From NCBI RefSeq assembly GCF_014650495.1, contig NZ_BMVB01000019.1, positions 1-64,000 on the forward strand: DNA of 64,000 nucleotides. The letters run 5' to 3'. The notes under the pieces were generated by a model that worked only from the letters and a program-made list of their open reading frames with translations, did no database searches and had not been told where the DNA came from. The position numbers were made by a program, and so were the translations under genes. This DNA comes from Streptomyces cinnamoneus (GTDB taxonomy: Bacteria; Actinomycetota; Actinomycetes; Streptomycetales; Streptomycetaceae). Positions 25,934 to 33,894 of the stretch are shown here, one piece after another; the first letter of the stretch is position 1, and the number at the start of each line of letters is the position of its first letter.

Positions 25934-26126
25934 CCGGCGGGGCCTATACCCAGTAGGCCCCGAACGGCCGATTTTCGGCGAGCCCGTCACTGGGGCACCA
26001 TCCCCGGTGGCGGGCCTTTCCTGCATGGTGACCGGCGGGGCCTACAACCATTAGGCCCCGAACGGCCGATTTTCGGCGAGCCCGTCACTGGGGTGCCCTC
26101 CCCGGTGGCGGGCCTTTCCTGCGTAG
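25931..26126 (+). repeat. Two 98-bp tandem terminator units starting at the stop codon of copy A
   Basis: Units at 25931-26028 and 26029-26126 are nearly identical, and each opens with TGACCGGCGGGGCCTA. Each holds a hairpin GGGGCCTA/TAGGCCCC and then GCCCGTCAC...GTGGCGGGC followed by CTTTCC, a terminator-like element. Copy B has one such unit. The tandem pair therefore gives copy A two successive terminators. Confidence 0.85.
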
Positions 26127-26208
26127 TGAGCCCACGATAGCGCGGGCGAGGCCCCTCGGCAGGCTCGTCGGGGAACTCGGCACGCTGCCGGACGTCGAGC
26201 CGCCCGGG

Positions 26209-27831
26209 TCAGCCCGCCCGCAGCACCGCCGCCACGACCGGGCCCGCCGAGTCGCCGCCGTGGCCGCCGCGCGGGACGACCGCGGCCGCGGCCACGTCGT
26301 CGCGGTAGGCGGTGAACCAGCCGTTGGGGGCGGTCTGGTTGTCGACCTCCGCCGAGCCGGTCTTGGCACCGATGTCGCCGCCGAGGCCCGACATGGCCTT
26401 GGCTCCCGTACCCGAGGTGGCGGTGAGCCGCATCATCGAGCGCAGGTCGCGGGCGGCCGCGGGCGACAGGGCGCGGGGGGCTCGGGCCAGGGTGCGGCCG
26501 TCCAGGGCCGGGTCGACGAGGTAGGGCTGGCGGAACGAGCCGTTGCGCACGGTCGCGGCCACGGAGGCCATGGCGAGCGGGCTCATCTGCACCCGGCCCT
26601 GTCCGATCATGGCGGCCGCCTTGCCGGCGCCGCCGTCGGTGGGCACCCTGCCGTCGAACGTCGGGATGCCGGCCTTCCAGTCCAGGCCGAGGCCGAAGAC
26701 GTCCCGCGCCTCGGCGGCGAGGGCGTCGTCGGCGAGCTGTCCGGCCAGGGAGATGAAGGCGGTGTTGCAGGAGGCCGCGAAGTCCTGGGCGAAGGTGGCG
26801 CGCGGGTTCTCGCTCTGCTCGACGTTGTGGAACGTCATGCCGTAGGTGGCGTTCTTCGGGCAGGGCAGCGGCTTGCCCGGCGACGCCTTGCCCTGCTCCA
26901 GCAGCAGTGCGGAGGTGACGACCTTCATCGTGGAGCCGGGGGCGGTCTGGCCGGACAGGGCCGCGTTGAACTCGGTCTTCTTGGCGTTGGCGACGGCCAG
27001 GATCTCGCCGGTGCTGGGTTTGACGGCCACGACGGACGCGTCGTCGTGGCGGGAGACGGCCGCCTCGGCGGCCCGCTGCACGGCGGCGCTGAGCGTGGTG
27101 CGCAGCGTGCCGGGCTTGCCCTGGGAGACGACGTGCAGCGGCTCGGCCGCGGCGCCGGGCGCCACCGCACCGCCCACGGCCCGGACCTCCACGCCCCGCT
27201 CGCCCCCGGCCTTCTCGCCGAACCGCTTGGCCAGCTCGGGCAGGACGAACGCCAGCGAGGGGTGGTCGGCGGCGGTCAGCTCCTTGCCCTCGCGGTCGAC
27301 GACGGTCACCTTCGGCGTGCCGGTGGTGTCCGTCTTCAGGGTCTGCCCCGCCGCGAGCCGGGGGTGCACGACGCCGGCCTGCCAGCCCACCAGCGGCCGG
27401 CCGCTCGACCGGCCCCGGACGACGGTGAGCGAGGAGGCGTACGTCCACGTCGAGCGCTGCTTGGCGTAGGAGACCTCCGCGGTGACGGAGAACGGCACCT
27501 TGGCCCCGTCGGCCGTGCCCTGCTTGAACGCCACCTTCTCGACGTGGGCGTCCTCGCGGTAGCCGGTCAGCGCGGCGGTGGCGGCCTCGGCGTTGTCGGT
27601 CAGGCCACCGGCCTTCTGCGTGTTGCCCGCCGCCCAGGCGGCGAGGAAGTCGCTGGCGGCCTTCTCGGTCTCCTCGGGCGTCAGCGGCCCGGTCCGTACC
27701 GGCGCCGCCTCGCTGTGCGCACCGGAGGTGCCCTCGGCGACGGCGTCGACCAGGTTGTAGGCCCCCAGTCCGGCCGCCCCCACGATGGCCGCCCCGATCA
27801 CGCCCGTAGCGATCTTCGCGCCAGTGCGCAT
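26209..27831 (-). CDS. Class B penicillin-binding protein (MecA-N-like domain plus transpeptidase)
   Basis: Peptidoglycan D,D-transpeptidase, membrane-anchored by an N-terminal span (about residues 7-27). An NTF2-like MecA-N domain covers about residues 50-165. The transpeptidase domain carries the motifs SxxK (PGSTMKVVT, near residue 313), SxN (ASCNTAF) and KTG (GAKTGSAEV). At 540 residues it is of normal length for this Streptomyces group, which acts in septal or sporulation wall synthesis or duplicates such enzymes. GGGAGC lies just before ATG 27831, and a perfect 22-bp palindrome sits 29 bp upstream. Precise role not determinable. Confidence 0.93.
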   Translation of the reverse strand: MRTGAKIATGVIGAAIVGAAGLGAYNLVDAVAEGTSGAHSEAAPVRTGPLTPEETEKAASDFLAAWAAGNTQKAGGLTDNAEAATAALTGYREDAHVEKVAFKQGTADGAKVPFSVTAEVSYAKQRSTWTYASSLTVVRGRSSGRPLVGWQAGVVHPRLAAGQTLKTDTTGTPKVTVVDREGKELTAADHPSLAFVLPELAKRFGEKAGGERGVEVRAVGGAVAPGAAAEPLHVVSQGKPGTLRTTLSAAVQRAAEAAVSRHDDASVVAVKPSTGEILAVANAKKTEFNAALSGQTAPGSTMKVVTSALLLEQGKASPGKPLPCPKNATYGMTFHNVEQSENPRATFAQDFAASCNTAFISLAGQLADDALAAEARDVFGLGLDWKAGIPTFDGRVPTDGGAGKAAAMIGQGRVQMSPLAMASVAATVRNGSFRQPYLVDPALDGRTLARAPRALSPAAARDLRSMMRLTATSGTGAKAMSGLGGDIGAKTGSAEVDNQTAPNGWFTAYRDDVAAAAVVPRGGHGGDSAGPVVAAVLRAG

Positions 27832-27859
27832 GCTCCCTGCCCCCTTGTGACCCCCACCA

Positions 27860-27881
27860 GTTCTGATCAGCTGATCAGAAC
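27860..27881. promoter_or_regulatory. Perfect 22-bp palindrome upstream of the PBP gene
   Basis: Half-site GTTCTGATCAG (27860-27870) is followed directly by its exact complement (27871-27881). It lies 29 bp before the PBP start codon and 131 bp beyond the pmt stop codon. A dimeric repressor bound here would control the PBP gene. As RNA it would also form an 11-bp stem with no loop, so a DNA site is the likelier reading. Confidence 0.7.
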
Positions 27882-28012
27882 CTCGTCGGCACTCTACGGG
27901 AGAGGAGTGACAGAAGGGACGGCAACGGACAGAGGCGGCCGGTTCCGGTCGGATCCACGTCGACTTCGGTCCGGTTCGCTCCGGTCCGATGTCCGGTCCG
28001 CTCGGCAGGTCG

Positions 28013-29782
28013 TCAGATCCAGGTGTCGAACCACATCCGGTTCCGCCAGGCGTCCATGGGAATCGGCTGCCCCGTGTAGAGCGGGAAGAAGTAGATGAAG
28101 TTCCAGACGATGAGCAGCACGAGCACGCCCGCCCCGACCACGCCCACCACCCGGCGCCGCTCCGAGGCCCGCGGCCCGCCGAGGATCGCCCCGATCAGCA
28201 TGGCCACCGCAAGACACAGGAACGGCACGAAGACGACCGCGTAGAAGACGAAAATGGTCCGTTCCTGCCACATGAACCACGGCAGGTAGCCCGCCGCGAC
28301 CGCACAGAGCACGGCCCCCGCCCGCCAGTCGCGCCGCAGCGCCCACCGGTAGAGCAGGTACACCAGCGCACAGCACGCCGTCCACCACAGCAGCGGCGTG
28401 CCCAGGGCGAGCACCTCGCGGGCGCACTTGTCGGCCTCGTCGATCGGGCAGCCGTCCTGGCCCGCCTTCGGCGACTCGTAGAAGTACGAGACCGGCCGGG
28501 ACTGCACCAGCCAGCTCCACGGATTGGACTGGTAGGTGTGGGGCGACGAGAGCGTGGTGTTGAACTCCCAGACCTGCTTCTCGTAATGCCACAGGCTGCG
28601 CAGCGGGTTGAGGATCCCGGCGAGGAAGCCGTCCGGGCCGTAACCGCCCTCGGTCTCCGCGTAGTGGCGGTTGAAGCCGCTGTGCCGCCAGCCCTCCGTG
28701 CGACTGTAGGTGCCGCTGCCGGCGAACCAGCCGGTCCAGGAGGCGACGTACACGCCCACCGCCACGGGCACCGTCGACAGGAACGCCCACGGCGCGTCGC
28801 GCCGCAGCGCGGACCGCCACGGGTGGCGGGCCCCCGCCGTGCGCCGGGCTCCGGCGTCCCACACGACGAGCAGCAGCCCGAACGCCGCCAGATACACGGC
28901 ACCGTTCCACTTCGTGGCGAAGGCCAGCCCGAGGAAGACGCCGGCCGCGATCCGCCAGGGGCGCCACCCCAGCCGCGCCCGGTCGCCGGTCGGGGCGTCC
29001 GGGAGCACCGTGCCGTCCGGCCCCGGCGGCAGGGCGGCCGCCAGGCGCGCCCGCGCCTTGTCCCGGTCCACGAGCACGCAGCCGAAGGCGGCCAGCACGA
29101 AGAACATCAGCACCGAGTCGAGCAACGCCGTGCGGCTCATGACGAAGTGCAGCCCGTCCACGGCGAGCAACGCCCCCGCCAGACAGCCCAGGAATGTCGA
29201 CCGGAACAGCCGCCGCCCGATGCGGCAGAGCATCAGCACCGACAGCGTGCCGAGCACGGCCGTCATGAAGCGCCAGCCGAACGGATCGAGCCCGAACATC
29301 CACTCGCCGATCGCGATGACCCACTTGCCGACGGGCGGGTGCACGACGTACCCCGGTGCGTCGGGGGCGCCGTGGTAGCCCTCGATGATGCGGTCGTTGA
29401 CGTCCTTGACGCTGTTCCAGTCGACCTCGTAGCCGTACTTCAGCAGGCCCCAGGCGTCCTTGGCGTAGTACGTCTCGTCGAATATGACCGCCTTGGGGCT
29501 GCCCAGGTTCCAGAAGCGGATGACGCCCGCGACCAGCGCGACGAGCAGCGGCCCGGCCCACCCCATGGACCGCGCGAGACGGTCGGCCGCTCTCGGCCCG
29601 GCCCCCGCCGCCGCCCACAGCCGCGTCCCGGGCTCGGGGAACGGCGGCACGAGCCGCTCCCGCACGTCGGGCTGCGCCGTGGGGCCCACGTAGCCGAAGC
29701 GGCGGAGTCTGCGCTGCCACGGGGGCGGCTGCTCGTCTGCCGTCGGGCCCTGCCGGCCGTGCGTCGCGGTGTCACTGGTCAC
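28013..29782 (-). CDS. pmt: Protein O-mannosyltransferase (dolichyl/polyprenyl-phosphate-mannose-protein mannosyltransferase)
   Basis: Integral membrane GT39 glycosyltransferase that moves mannose from polyprenyl-phosphomannose onto exported proteins. The 589-residue protein has about ten or eleven spans. The catalytic acidic pair lies in the first external loop (VIFDETYYAKDAWGLLKYGYE), and VVHPPVGKWVIAIGEW and the GLHFVMSRTALLDS segment match PMT family loops. GTG start at 29782. Streptomyces Pmt glycosylates surface lipoproteins and the phage phiC31 receptor; that is transferred knowledge. In Mycobacterium and, from memory, S. coelicolor, pmt is divergent from rsmI, whereas here it is co-oriented. 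Confidence 0.94.
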   Translation of the reverse strand: MTSDTATHGRQGPTADEQPPPWQRRLRRFGYVGPTAQPDVRERLVPPFPEPGTRLWAAAGAGPRAADRLARSMGWAGPLLVALVAGVIRFWNLGSPKAVIFDETYYAKDAWGLLKYGYEVDWNSVKDVNDRIIEGYHGAPDAPGYVVHPPVGKWVIAIGEWMFGLDPFGWRFMTAVLGTLSVLMLCRIGRRLFRSTFLGCLAGALLAVDGLHFVMSRTALLDSVLMFFVLAAFGCVLVDRDKARARLAAALPPGPDGTVLPDAPTGDRARLGWRPWRIAAGVFLGLAFATKWNGAVYLAAFGLLLVVWDAGARRTAGARHPWRSALRRDAPWAFLSTVPVAVGVYVASWTGWFAGSGTYSRTEGWRHSGFNRHYAETEGGYGPDGFLAGILNPLRSLWHYEKQVWEFNTTLSSPHTYQSNPWSWLVQSRPVSYFYESPKAGQDGCPIDEADKCAREVLALGTPLLWWTACCALVYLLYRWALRRDWRAGAVLCAVAAGYLPWFMWQERTIFVFYAVVFVPFLCLAVAMLIGAILGGPRASERRRVVGVVGAGVLVLLIVWNFIYFFPLYTGQPIPMDAWRNRMWFDTWI

Positions 29783-29839
29783 CGCGCCATCGTAGGGAAC
29801 GACCCTGTGCGAGTCCTGGGGACACCTCGCGGCCCCGTC

Positions 29840-30376
29840 TTAGGACCCGTGCGCCTCGCGCTGGTGGACACCCATGCGGGTGGCGGCGTCGCGCATCGCG
29901 CCGGGGTCGCCGCGCCGCTCGGCCGCGCGCCGGTCGGCCTTGAGGTACGCGCACTGGGCGCAGCGCTCCTCCGGCAGCACGCCCCGCAGGTGGTGGCACG
30001 CCCGCCCGAGGTCCTGCATGTGCAAAACGGCCGAGCGCAGGCCCGGACCGGGCCCGCCCGCGAGCTCGTGGCGGGCCGCGTCGACGACCGACTGTGCGTG
30101 GTCCCACTCCGGGGTGCCGCGCGTCATGGAGCCGACGTGGGCTTCGGCGGCGGGCAGGAGCGCGAGGAGGTAGGCGCGCAGTCGTGCGGTGGTCTCGACG
30201 ACCTCTTCGTGACGCGGCAGCACGGCCGGATGCGCGGTCGCACGGCGGACGGCTTCGGCGACGTACTGCGACATCTCGGCGGCGGTGGGACGGCCCGCCG
30301 ACGCGCTCGCCGCGTCCCCTGCGGGATGCGTTGTTTGGTGGGCCACGGCCTTGCCCTTCACATGCATGGTTGCCAT
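29840..30376 (-). CDS. Hypothetical protein, DUF6415-like, with C-terminal CxxC
   Basis: A predicted 178-residue, mostly helical soluble protein. The central region (MSQYVAEAVRRATAHPAVLPRH, then ETTARLRAYLLALLPAAEAHV) resembles DUF6415 proteins, often found beside Scr1/WhiJ-type regulators in Streptomyces. A late RCAQCAYLKADRRA motif could bind metal. The start at ATG 30376 gives MATMHVKG; a longer frame to 30526 is possible but overlaps the divergent promoter. No function can be assigned. It is divergent from the three-gene regulatory cluster at 30529. Confidence 0.65.
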   Translation of the reverse strand: MATMHVKGKAVAHQTTHPAGDAASASAGRPTAAEMSQYVAEAVRRATAHPAVLPRHEEVVETTARLRAYLLALLPAAEAHVGSMTRGTPEWDHAQSVVDAARHELAGGPGPGLRSAVLHMQDLGRACHHLRGVLPEERCAQCAYLKADRRAAERRGDPGAMRDAATRMGVHQREAHGS

Positions 30377-30528
30377 GCACCGACCGTACGGAGAGAGGTC
30401 CGGATCACTCAGTGAAGTTGCAGGGAATTGCACGCCAATTCCCGCCCAGTGAGGCGCCCTTGACCGCACCCTGCTGGTCGGACAGGCTCGTGCAAGCAAG
30501 CGCACCCCATTCGCCTTGGGAGGCACGC

Positions 30529-30768
30529 ATGGCCCTACGATTCATCGGAACCGACCCGAACCCGGTCGACGGCGAGTGCCCCACGGTGTGGTTCGACAAG
30601 GACAGGCACGAGTTCGTCTTCCAAGGGTGGAAGGCTGATGAGGAACTGCGGGCCACGTGCCTGGAGACCGGCCCCATCCCGCCGAGCGAGGCTGTGGTCC
30701 GGCTGCCCGCCCGCATGGCGCAGATGATCAGGGAGGCGTGTGATGTCGCAGAACGTGCCCGGCTTTGA
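30529..30768 (+). CDS. Small conserved protein upstream of a DUF6879 gene
   Basis: A 79-residue protein beginning MALRFIGTDPNPVDGECPTV, with an FQGWKAD motif and a helical tail MAQMIREACDVAERARL. I recognise the pattern as a partner commonly encoded before DUF6879 proteins in Streptomyces, but it has no assigned function. GGGAGG lies 6 nt before the ATG. Its last 26 nt overlap the next start, so the two are translationally coupled and presumably work together. Confidence 0.8.
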   Translation: MALRFIGTDPNPVDGECPTVWFDKDRHEFVFQGWKADEELRATCLETGPIPPSEAVVRLPARMAQMIREACDVAERARL

Positions 30769-31267
30769 GGAGCTGCTCCGCGGCTGCGAGCGGTCTGCGG
30801 TCCACCTGGAGACACGGGACGTGTACGCGGTGGACTACGAGGAGTCCGGCTTCGCGGCGTGGAAGGCCGGCCACCGGCACGACCCGGCCGACCGTGCATC
30901 GTGGTGGCGCCCGTGGCTGGACCTCGTATCCGAGACCGTCGGCCGTAGCGTGATCATCCGACGGGCCCGCATCGTGTCCGAGCCGGTGAGCGAGTACATC
31001 GAGTTCGAGCACCACAGCACCTTCACCAACGTCGCTGCCGGTGAATCCGTCCGGTGGCTGCCACGGCGGCGCGCGTCGGACCTTTGCCTGCCCGGCAACG
31101 ACTTCTGGCTGTTCGACGACCGGCTGGTGCGGTTCAACCACTTCACGGGCGACGGCGCCTCGGCCGGTGGAGAAATGCGCGAGGAGCAAGCCGTGGTGAA
31201 GCTCTGCTCGTCAGCGTTCGAGGCGGTCTGGGAGCGGGCCACCCCGCACGAAGAGTTCTGCGTTTAA
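30743..31267 (+). CDS. DUF6879 family protein
   Basis: A 174-residue soluble protein. Features are HLETRDVYAVDYEESGFAAW near residue 25, RASWWRPWLDLVSETVGRSV, the conserved basic/aromatic segment RWLPRRRASDLCLPGNDFWL, and a C-terminal VWERATPHEEF motif. This matches DUF6879, usually encoded next to Scr1-domain (DUF5753) HTH proteins and suggested from context to be an effector or partner. The second ATG (30743) is chosen because GGGAGG is 6 nt upstream. The activity of the family is not known to me. Confidence 0.8.
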   Translation: MSQNVPGFEELLRGCERSAVHLETRDVYAVDYEESGFAAWKAGHRHDPADRASWWRPWLDLVSETVGRSVIIRRARIVSEPVSEYIEFEHHSTFTNVAAGESVRWLPRRRASDLCLPGNDFWLFDDRLVRFNHFTGDGASAGGEMREEQAVVKLCSSAFEAVWERATPHEEFCV

Positions 31268-31292
31268 GGGGCCGCTACGGAACTTCCGGTCC

Positions 31293-32156
31293 ATGACCAC
31301 GTCCCCTTCATCGAGCGCCCAGGCCGCGAGGGCGGCCGTCGCCGCCCGGCTCCGTGAGGTCCGCCTCGACGCGGGTCTCACCGGGCGCGAGCTGTCCGCT
31401 CGCGGACAATGGCACCCGGCGAAGACGTCCCGGATCGAGAACGCCAGGACGCCTCCCTCCGACGCGGACATCCGTGCGTGGTGTGCCGCATGCGGAGCCG
31501 ACGATCAGGCGGCCGACATCATCGCCGCCTCTCGTGCCGCCCACTCCATGTGGGTGGAATGGCGGCGCAGACAGCGGACCGGACTGCGTCGGCTGCAGGA
31601 GTCGTACACCGCCCTGTTCCACGAGACACGGCTCTTTCGTGTCTACGCATCGACCCTGGTCCCCGGTCTGCTGCAGACGGAGGGATACGCGACCGCGCTG
31701 CTCTCCTCCATCACGGAGTTCCGCCGGATTCCCGACGACGTGGAAGACGCCGTCAAGGCTCGACTGGCCAGATCACGGGTTCTCCACGAGGGGGATCACC
31801 GGTTCGCCCTGCTCGTCGAGGAATCCGTGCTGCGGTATCGGATGGGTGATGCGGAGACAATGGCGGGCCAGCTGGGACATCTCCTGTCGGTGGGCTCCCT
31901 GCCGTCGGTCTCCCTCGGCGTGATCCCGTTCACGAGCACGTCGAGAGGGATCTGGCCCATGGAGACCTTCCACGTGTACGACGACGAACTCGTCTCCGTG
32001 GAGGTGCTGTCGGCGCGAGCCACCGTCCAGCAGCCCAGCGAAGTGGGCCTGTACGTGAAGGCGTTCACCGAACTCTCACGGATGGCGGTCTACGGCGCCG
32101 CCGCACGAGCGCTGATCACCTCGGCCATTGAGGCTCTCGATCACGCCCACGAGTAG
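31293..32156 (+). CDS. XRE-type HTH regulator with DUF5753 (Scr1) domain, WhiJ-like
   Basis: A 287-residue regulator. The N-terminal helix-turn-helix (about residues 17-72: LREVRLDAGLTGREL ... HPAKTSRIENART) is followed by a DUF5753 domain from about residue 105, with the family hallmarks VPGLLQTEGYATALL, FALLVEESVLRYRMGD and SLGVIPFTSTSRGIWPMETF. Such WhiJ-like proteins occur in many paralogues in Streptomyces, usually with one or two small partner genes, and influence development and antibiotic production. It is co-oriented 25 nt after the DUF6879 gene. Its 3' end overlaps the convergent DUF6247-like gene by 41 nt. Confidence 0.9.
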   Translation: MTTSPSSSAQAARAAVAARLREVRLDAGLTGRELSARGQWHPAKTSRIENARTPPSDADIRAWCAACGADDQAADIIAASRAAHSMWVEWRRRQRTGLRRLQESYTALFHETRLFRVYASTLVPGLLQTEGYATALLSSITEFRRIPDDVEDAVKARLARSRVLHEGDHRFALLVEESVLRYRMGDAETMAGQLGHLLSVGSLPSVSLGVIPFTSTSRGIWPMETFHVYDDELVSVEVLSARATVQQPSEVGLYVKAFTELSRMAVYGAAARALITSAIEALDHAHE

Positions 32157-32367
32157 CTTCGGCGTCGATGAGGGCACCGAACTCGGTGAACGACCGGAGC
32201 GGCTGGAGGCTGTTCAGCTCCTGCGCCTGGGTGGCCGCGTACACCAGGTGCTCGTTCAGCTGCTCCAGCCGGGAAGGTACGAGCTGGGCAACAGCCGCCC
32301 GCAGACCTTCGGGCGTCAGCGGCGGCATGGGAATCTCACCGGCGGAGGAAACGGGCTGAGCGCTCAT
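32116..32367 (-). CDS. Small DUF6247-like protein, convergent with the WhiJ-like gene
   Basis: An 83-residue protein. MPPLTPEGLRAAVAQLVPSR, a mid-helix (LEQLNEHLVYAATQAQELN) and SLQPLRSFTEFGALIDAEA fit the DUF6247 pattern, which in Streptomyces often precedes RelE-like genes as a possible antitoxin. No toxin is next to it here. The ATG at 32367 is clear. It overlaps the WhiJ-like gene tail to tail by 41 nt, so antisense effects are possible. Assignment is from memory of the family. Confidence 0.6.
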   Translation of the reverse strand: MSAQPVSSAGEIPMPPLTPEGLRAAVAQLVPSRLEQLNEHLVYAATQAQELNSLQPLRSFTEFGALIDAEATRGRDREPQWPR

Positions 32368-32558
32368 GGCGCCATCCTGCCACTCGTGGATCGGCCGTGC
32401 GGGGTGAACCCGTCGGCGCGGTCGCCGGAGGTGTCGAGCTTTGGGGAGAGGCGGTGAACACCCTGCGAAATGCGCTACGTTGCGCGCAAGAAGCGACCCC
32501 CGACGCCGGCGGCAACCGGCGAGGGGGGTCTACACCACGAGGGAAAGCGACTCCCTGG

Positions 32559-33455
32559 ATGCTCCGGCATGCTATCGCCCCCGCCCGTTTCTTCACCCAG
32601 GTGCCGAACGAGATCATCCGGCACCCGCGCCTGTCGTCGGACGCCGTCCGTCTTCTGCAGTGGCAGCTGTCCCTGCCCGCGGAGGCGCACCAGCCGCTGT
32701 CGGAGACGGCGAGACAAGCCGGGATCAAGAAGACGGCGTTCATCCGCGCGAAGCGGCAACTGATCGACGAGGGGTTCCTCCACGAGTGGCGCCGCCAGGG
32801 CGTCGCAGGACGCTGGCGGACGACGCAGCTCATCTCGAACGTGCCGCTGACGCCGGAGGAGGCGCTGGCCGTGCGGGACGGCGACGGAGCGGTCCCGCCG
32901 AGTGCCGTCGAACCGGCCGTCGGTCAGACGACCCCTCGGGCCGTCGGCCGTTCCCAGAAGAACACTGAGGGGGACACTCCCCACCCTCCCCACCCGCTCG
33001 CCGAGCGCGGCGCGCATGCGCTGACGGCGGTGACACGAGGGGAGCGCAGGCTGCGCCTCTCGGGCAGGGACGTGCGGGCCCTGGCCCCGCTCGCCGCGGA
33101 GTGGCTCACGCGCGGCGCCACGCTCGCCGACCTCCGGGAGGCGCTGACGTCCGGCCTGCCGGACACCGTCCACTCCCCCGCGGGCATCACCCGCAACCGC
33201 CTGACCAGGAAAATGCCGGACCCCGCCCCCGAGCCGGGGCCCCGCCCCCAGCCGCTGCGCGCCTGCACGGGCGGCTGCGGCCGCATGATCCGGCCGGTCG
33301 CGGACGAGACGGCGTGCCGCGACTGCCGGATGGACGGGGCGGTGGCAGCCGCGTACGACACCTCGGGCGCGACGGCCGCAACGCAACGCGGCATGGCCGC
33401 CGTCCGCGCCGCGCTGTGCGCCCGCCCTCTGCCCGCTGCCGGTTCGATGCCGTGA
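32559..33455 (+). CDS. Winged-helix protein with C-terminal Cys-rich knuckle
   Basis: A predicted 298-residue DNA-binding protein. Residues 1-100 (MLRHAIAPARFFTQVPNEII, SDAVRLLQWQLSLP, LSETARQAGIKKTAFIRAKR, FLHEWRRQG) form a winged helix like those of replication-initiator or phage-type regulators. A disordered Pro-rich middle and a helical segment follow. Near residue 245 is CTGGCGRMIRPVADETACRDC, a likely zinc knuckle. The start at ATG 32559 is inferred from the conserved MLRHAI opening; in-frame codons extend to 32397 without better signals. Role unknown; similar genes occur in streptomycete accessory clusters. Confidence 0.7.
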   Translation: MLRHAIAPARFFTQVPNEIIRHPRLSSDAVRLLQWQLSLPAEAHQPLSETARQAGIKKTAFIRAKRQLIDEGFLHEWRRQGVAGRWRTTQLISNVPLTPEEALAVRDGDGAVPPSAVEPAVGQTTPRAVGRSQKNTEGDTPHPPHPLAERGAHALTAVTRGERRLRLSGRDVRALAPLAAEWLTRGATLADLREALTSGLPDTVHSPAGITRNRLTRKMPDPAPEPGPRPQPLRACTGGCGRMIRPVADETACRDCRMDGAVAAAYDTSGATAATQRGMAAVRAALCARPLPAAGSMP

Positions 33456-33528
33456 GCCGACGCGGCAAAGGCGATAACGCTGCCCTTGAGCGTCATCCGC
33501 GCTATCGTGAGGCTCGTTGCACAGAAAA

Positions 33529-33566
33529 GCCCGCCACGGGCGGCTGGAACCGGGACCGTGACGGGC
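33529..33566 (-). terminator. Terminator downstream of small-protein copy B
   Basis: On the minus strand GCCCGTCAC (33566-33558) pairs with GTGGCGGGC (33537-33529) and is followed by TTTTCTG, a good Rho-independent terminator. A second hairpin with GGGGCCTA/TAGGCCCC arms sits at about 33588-33611, between it and the stop codon. This is the single counterpart of the 98-bp unit that is doubled after copy A. Confidence 0.85.
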
Positions 33567-33616
33567 GTACCGAAGAGGTTGGCCGTACGGGGCCTAATGG
33601 AGATAGGCCCCGCCGG

Positions 33617-33751
33617 TCACGCCTTGCCGATCAAGATCAGGGCCAGGGCGGTCAGGGCGACGAACAGTTCCACCCAGGGGGTGGCTGTCTTCACCCACCG
33701 CCTCACCCGATTCCAGTCGATCAGCGGCTTCGGCTTGCCATGGCGCGCCAT
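33617..33751 (-). CDS. 44-residue single-span membrane protein, copy B
   Basis: Homologue of the small protein at 25799, with the same length, layout and codon count: ARHGKPK, IDWNRVRRWVKT, one span (about residues 26-41, VELFVALTALALILIG), ending GKA. Invariant residues between the copies include the RxHxKPK start, DW.R.RRW, and the GK tail. AAAGG lies 6 nt before the ATG. It runs in the opposite direction to copy A, so the two loci form a long inverted repeat 8 kb apart. Neighbours are the winged-helix gene (convergent) and an SDR gene. Confidence 0.75.
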   Translation of the reverse strand: MARHGKPKPLIDWNRVRRWVKTATPWVELFVALTALALILIGKA

Positions 33752-33894
33752 AGAGCACCTTTCCTCAGGTCGGAGGCCCGCCTACTGCGAGACTCCACGA
33801 GGGAGCCTCGGACACGGCGACCACCGGCCCCCGCACCCGAGGCCCCTGGATGGAGTCCCGAACGCGGGCGAGCCGACCCGAGGGTCAGCAGGTA
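33752..33894 (-). promoter_or_regulatory. Structured 5' leader RNA, copy B
   Basis: Counterpart of the copy A leader, about 92% identical. The outer helix pairs 33883-33873 with 33773-33763 (11 bp, one G-U). Relative to copy A the 3' arm has lost one A, and a T-to-C change in the 5' arm restores pairing. In the inner helix the C-A to T-G changes convert Watson-Crick pairs to wobble pairs. The alternative 6-bp hairpin also survives, with a CUCG loop. The TAGAGT element lies at 33922-33917. Confidence 0.7.

Noticed and set aside
32559..33455. Plasmid or phage replication initiator
   Set aside because: The winged helix resembles initiators, but there is no origin-like iteron array, no partner replication gene, and no HUH or primase motif.
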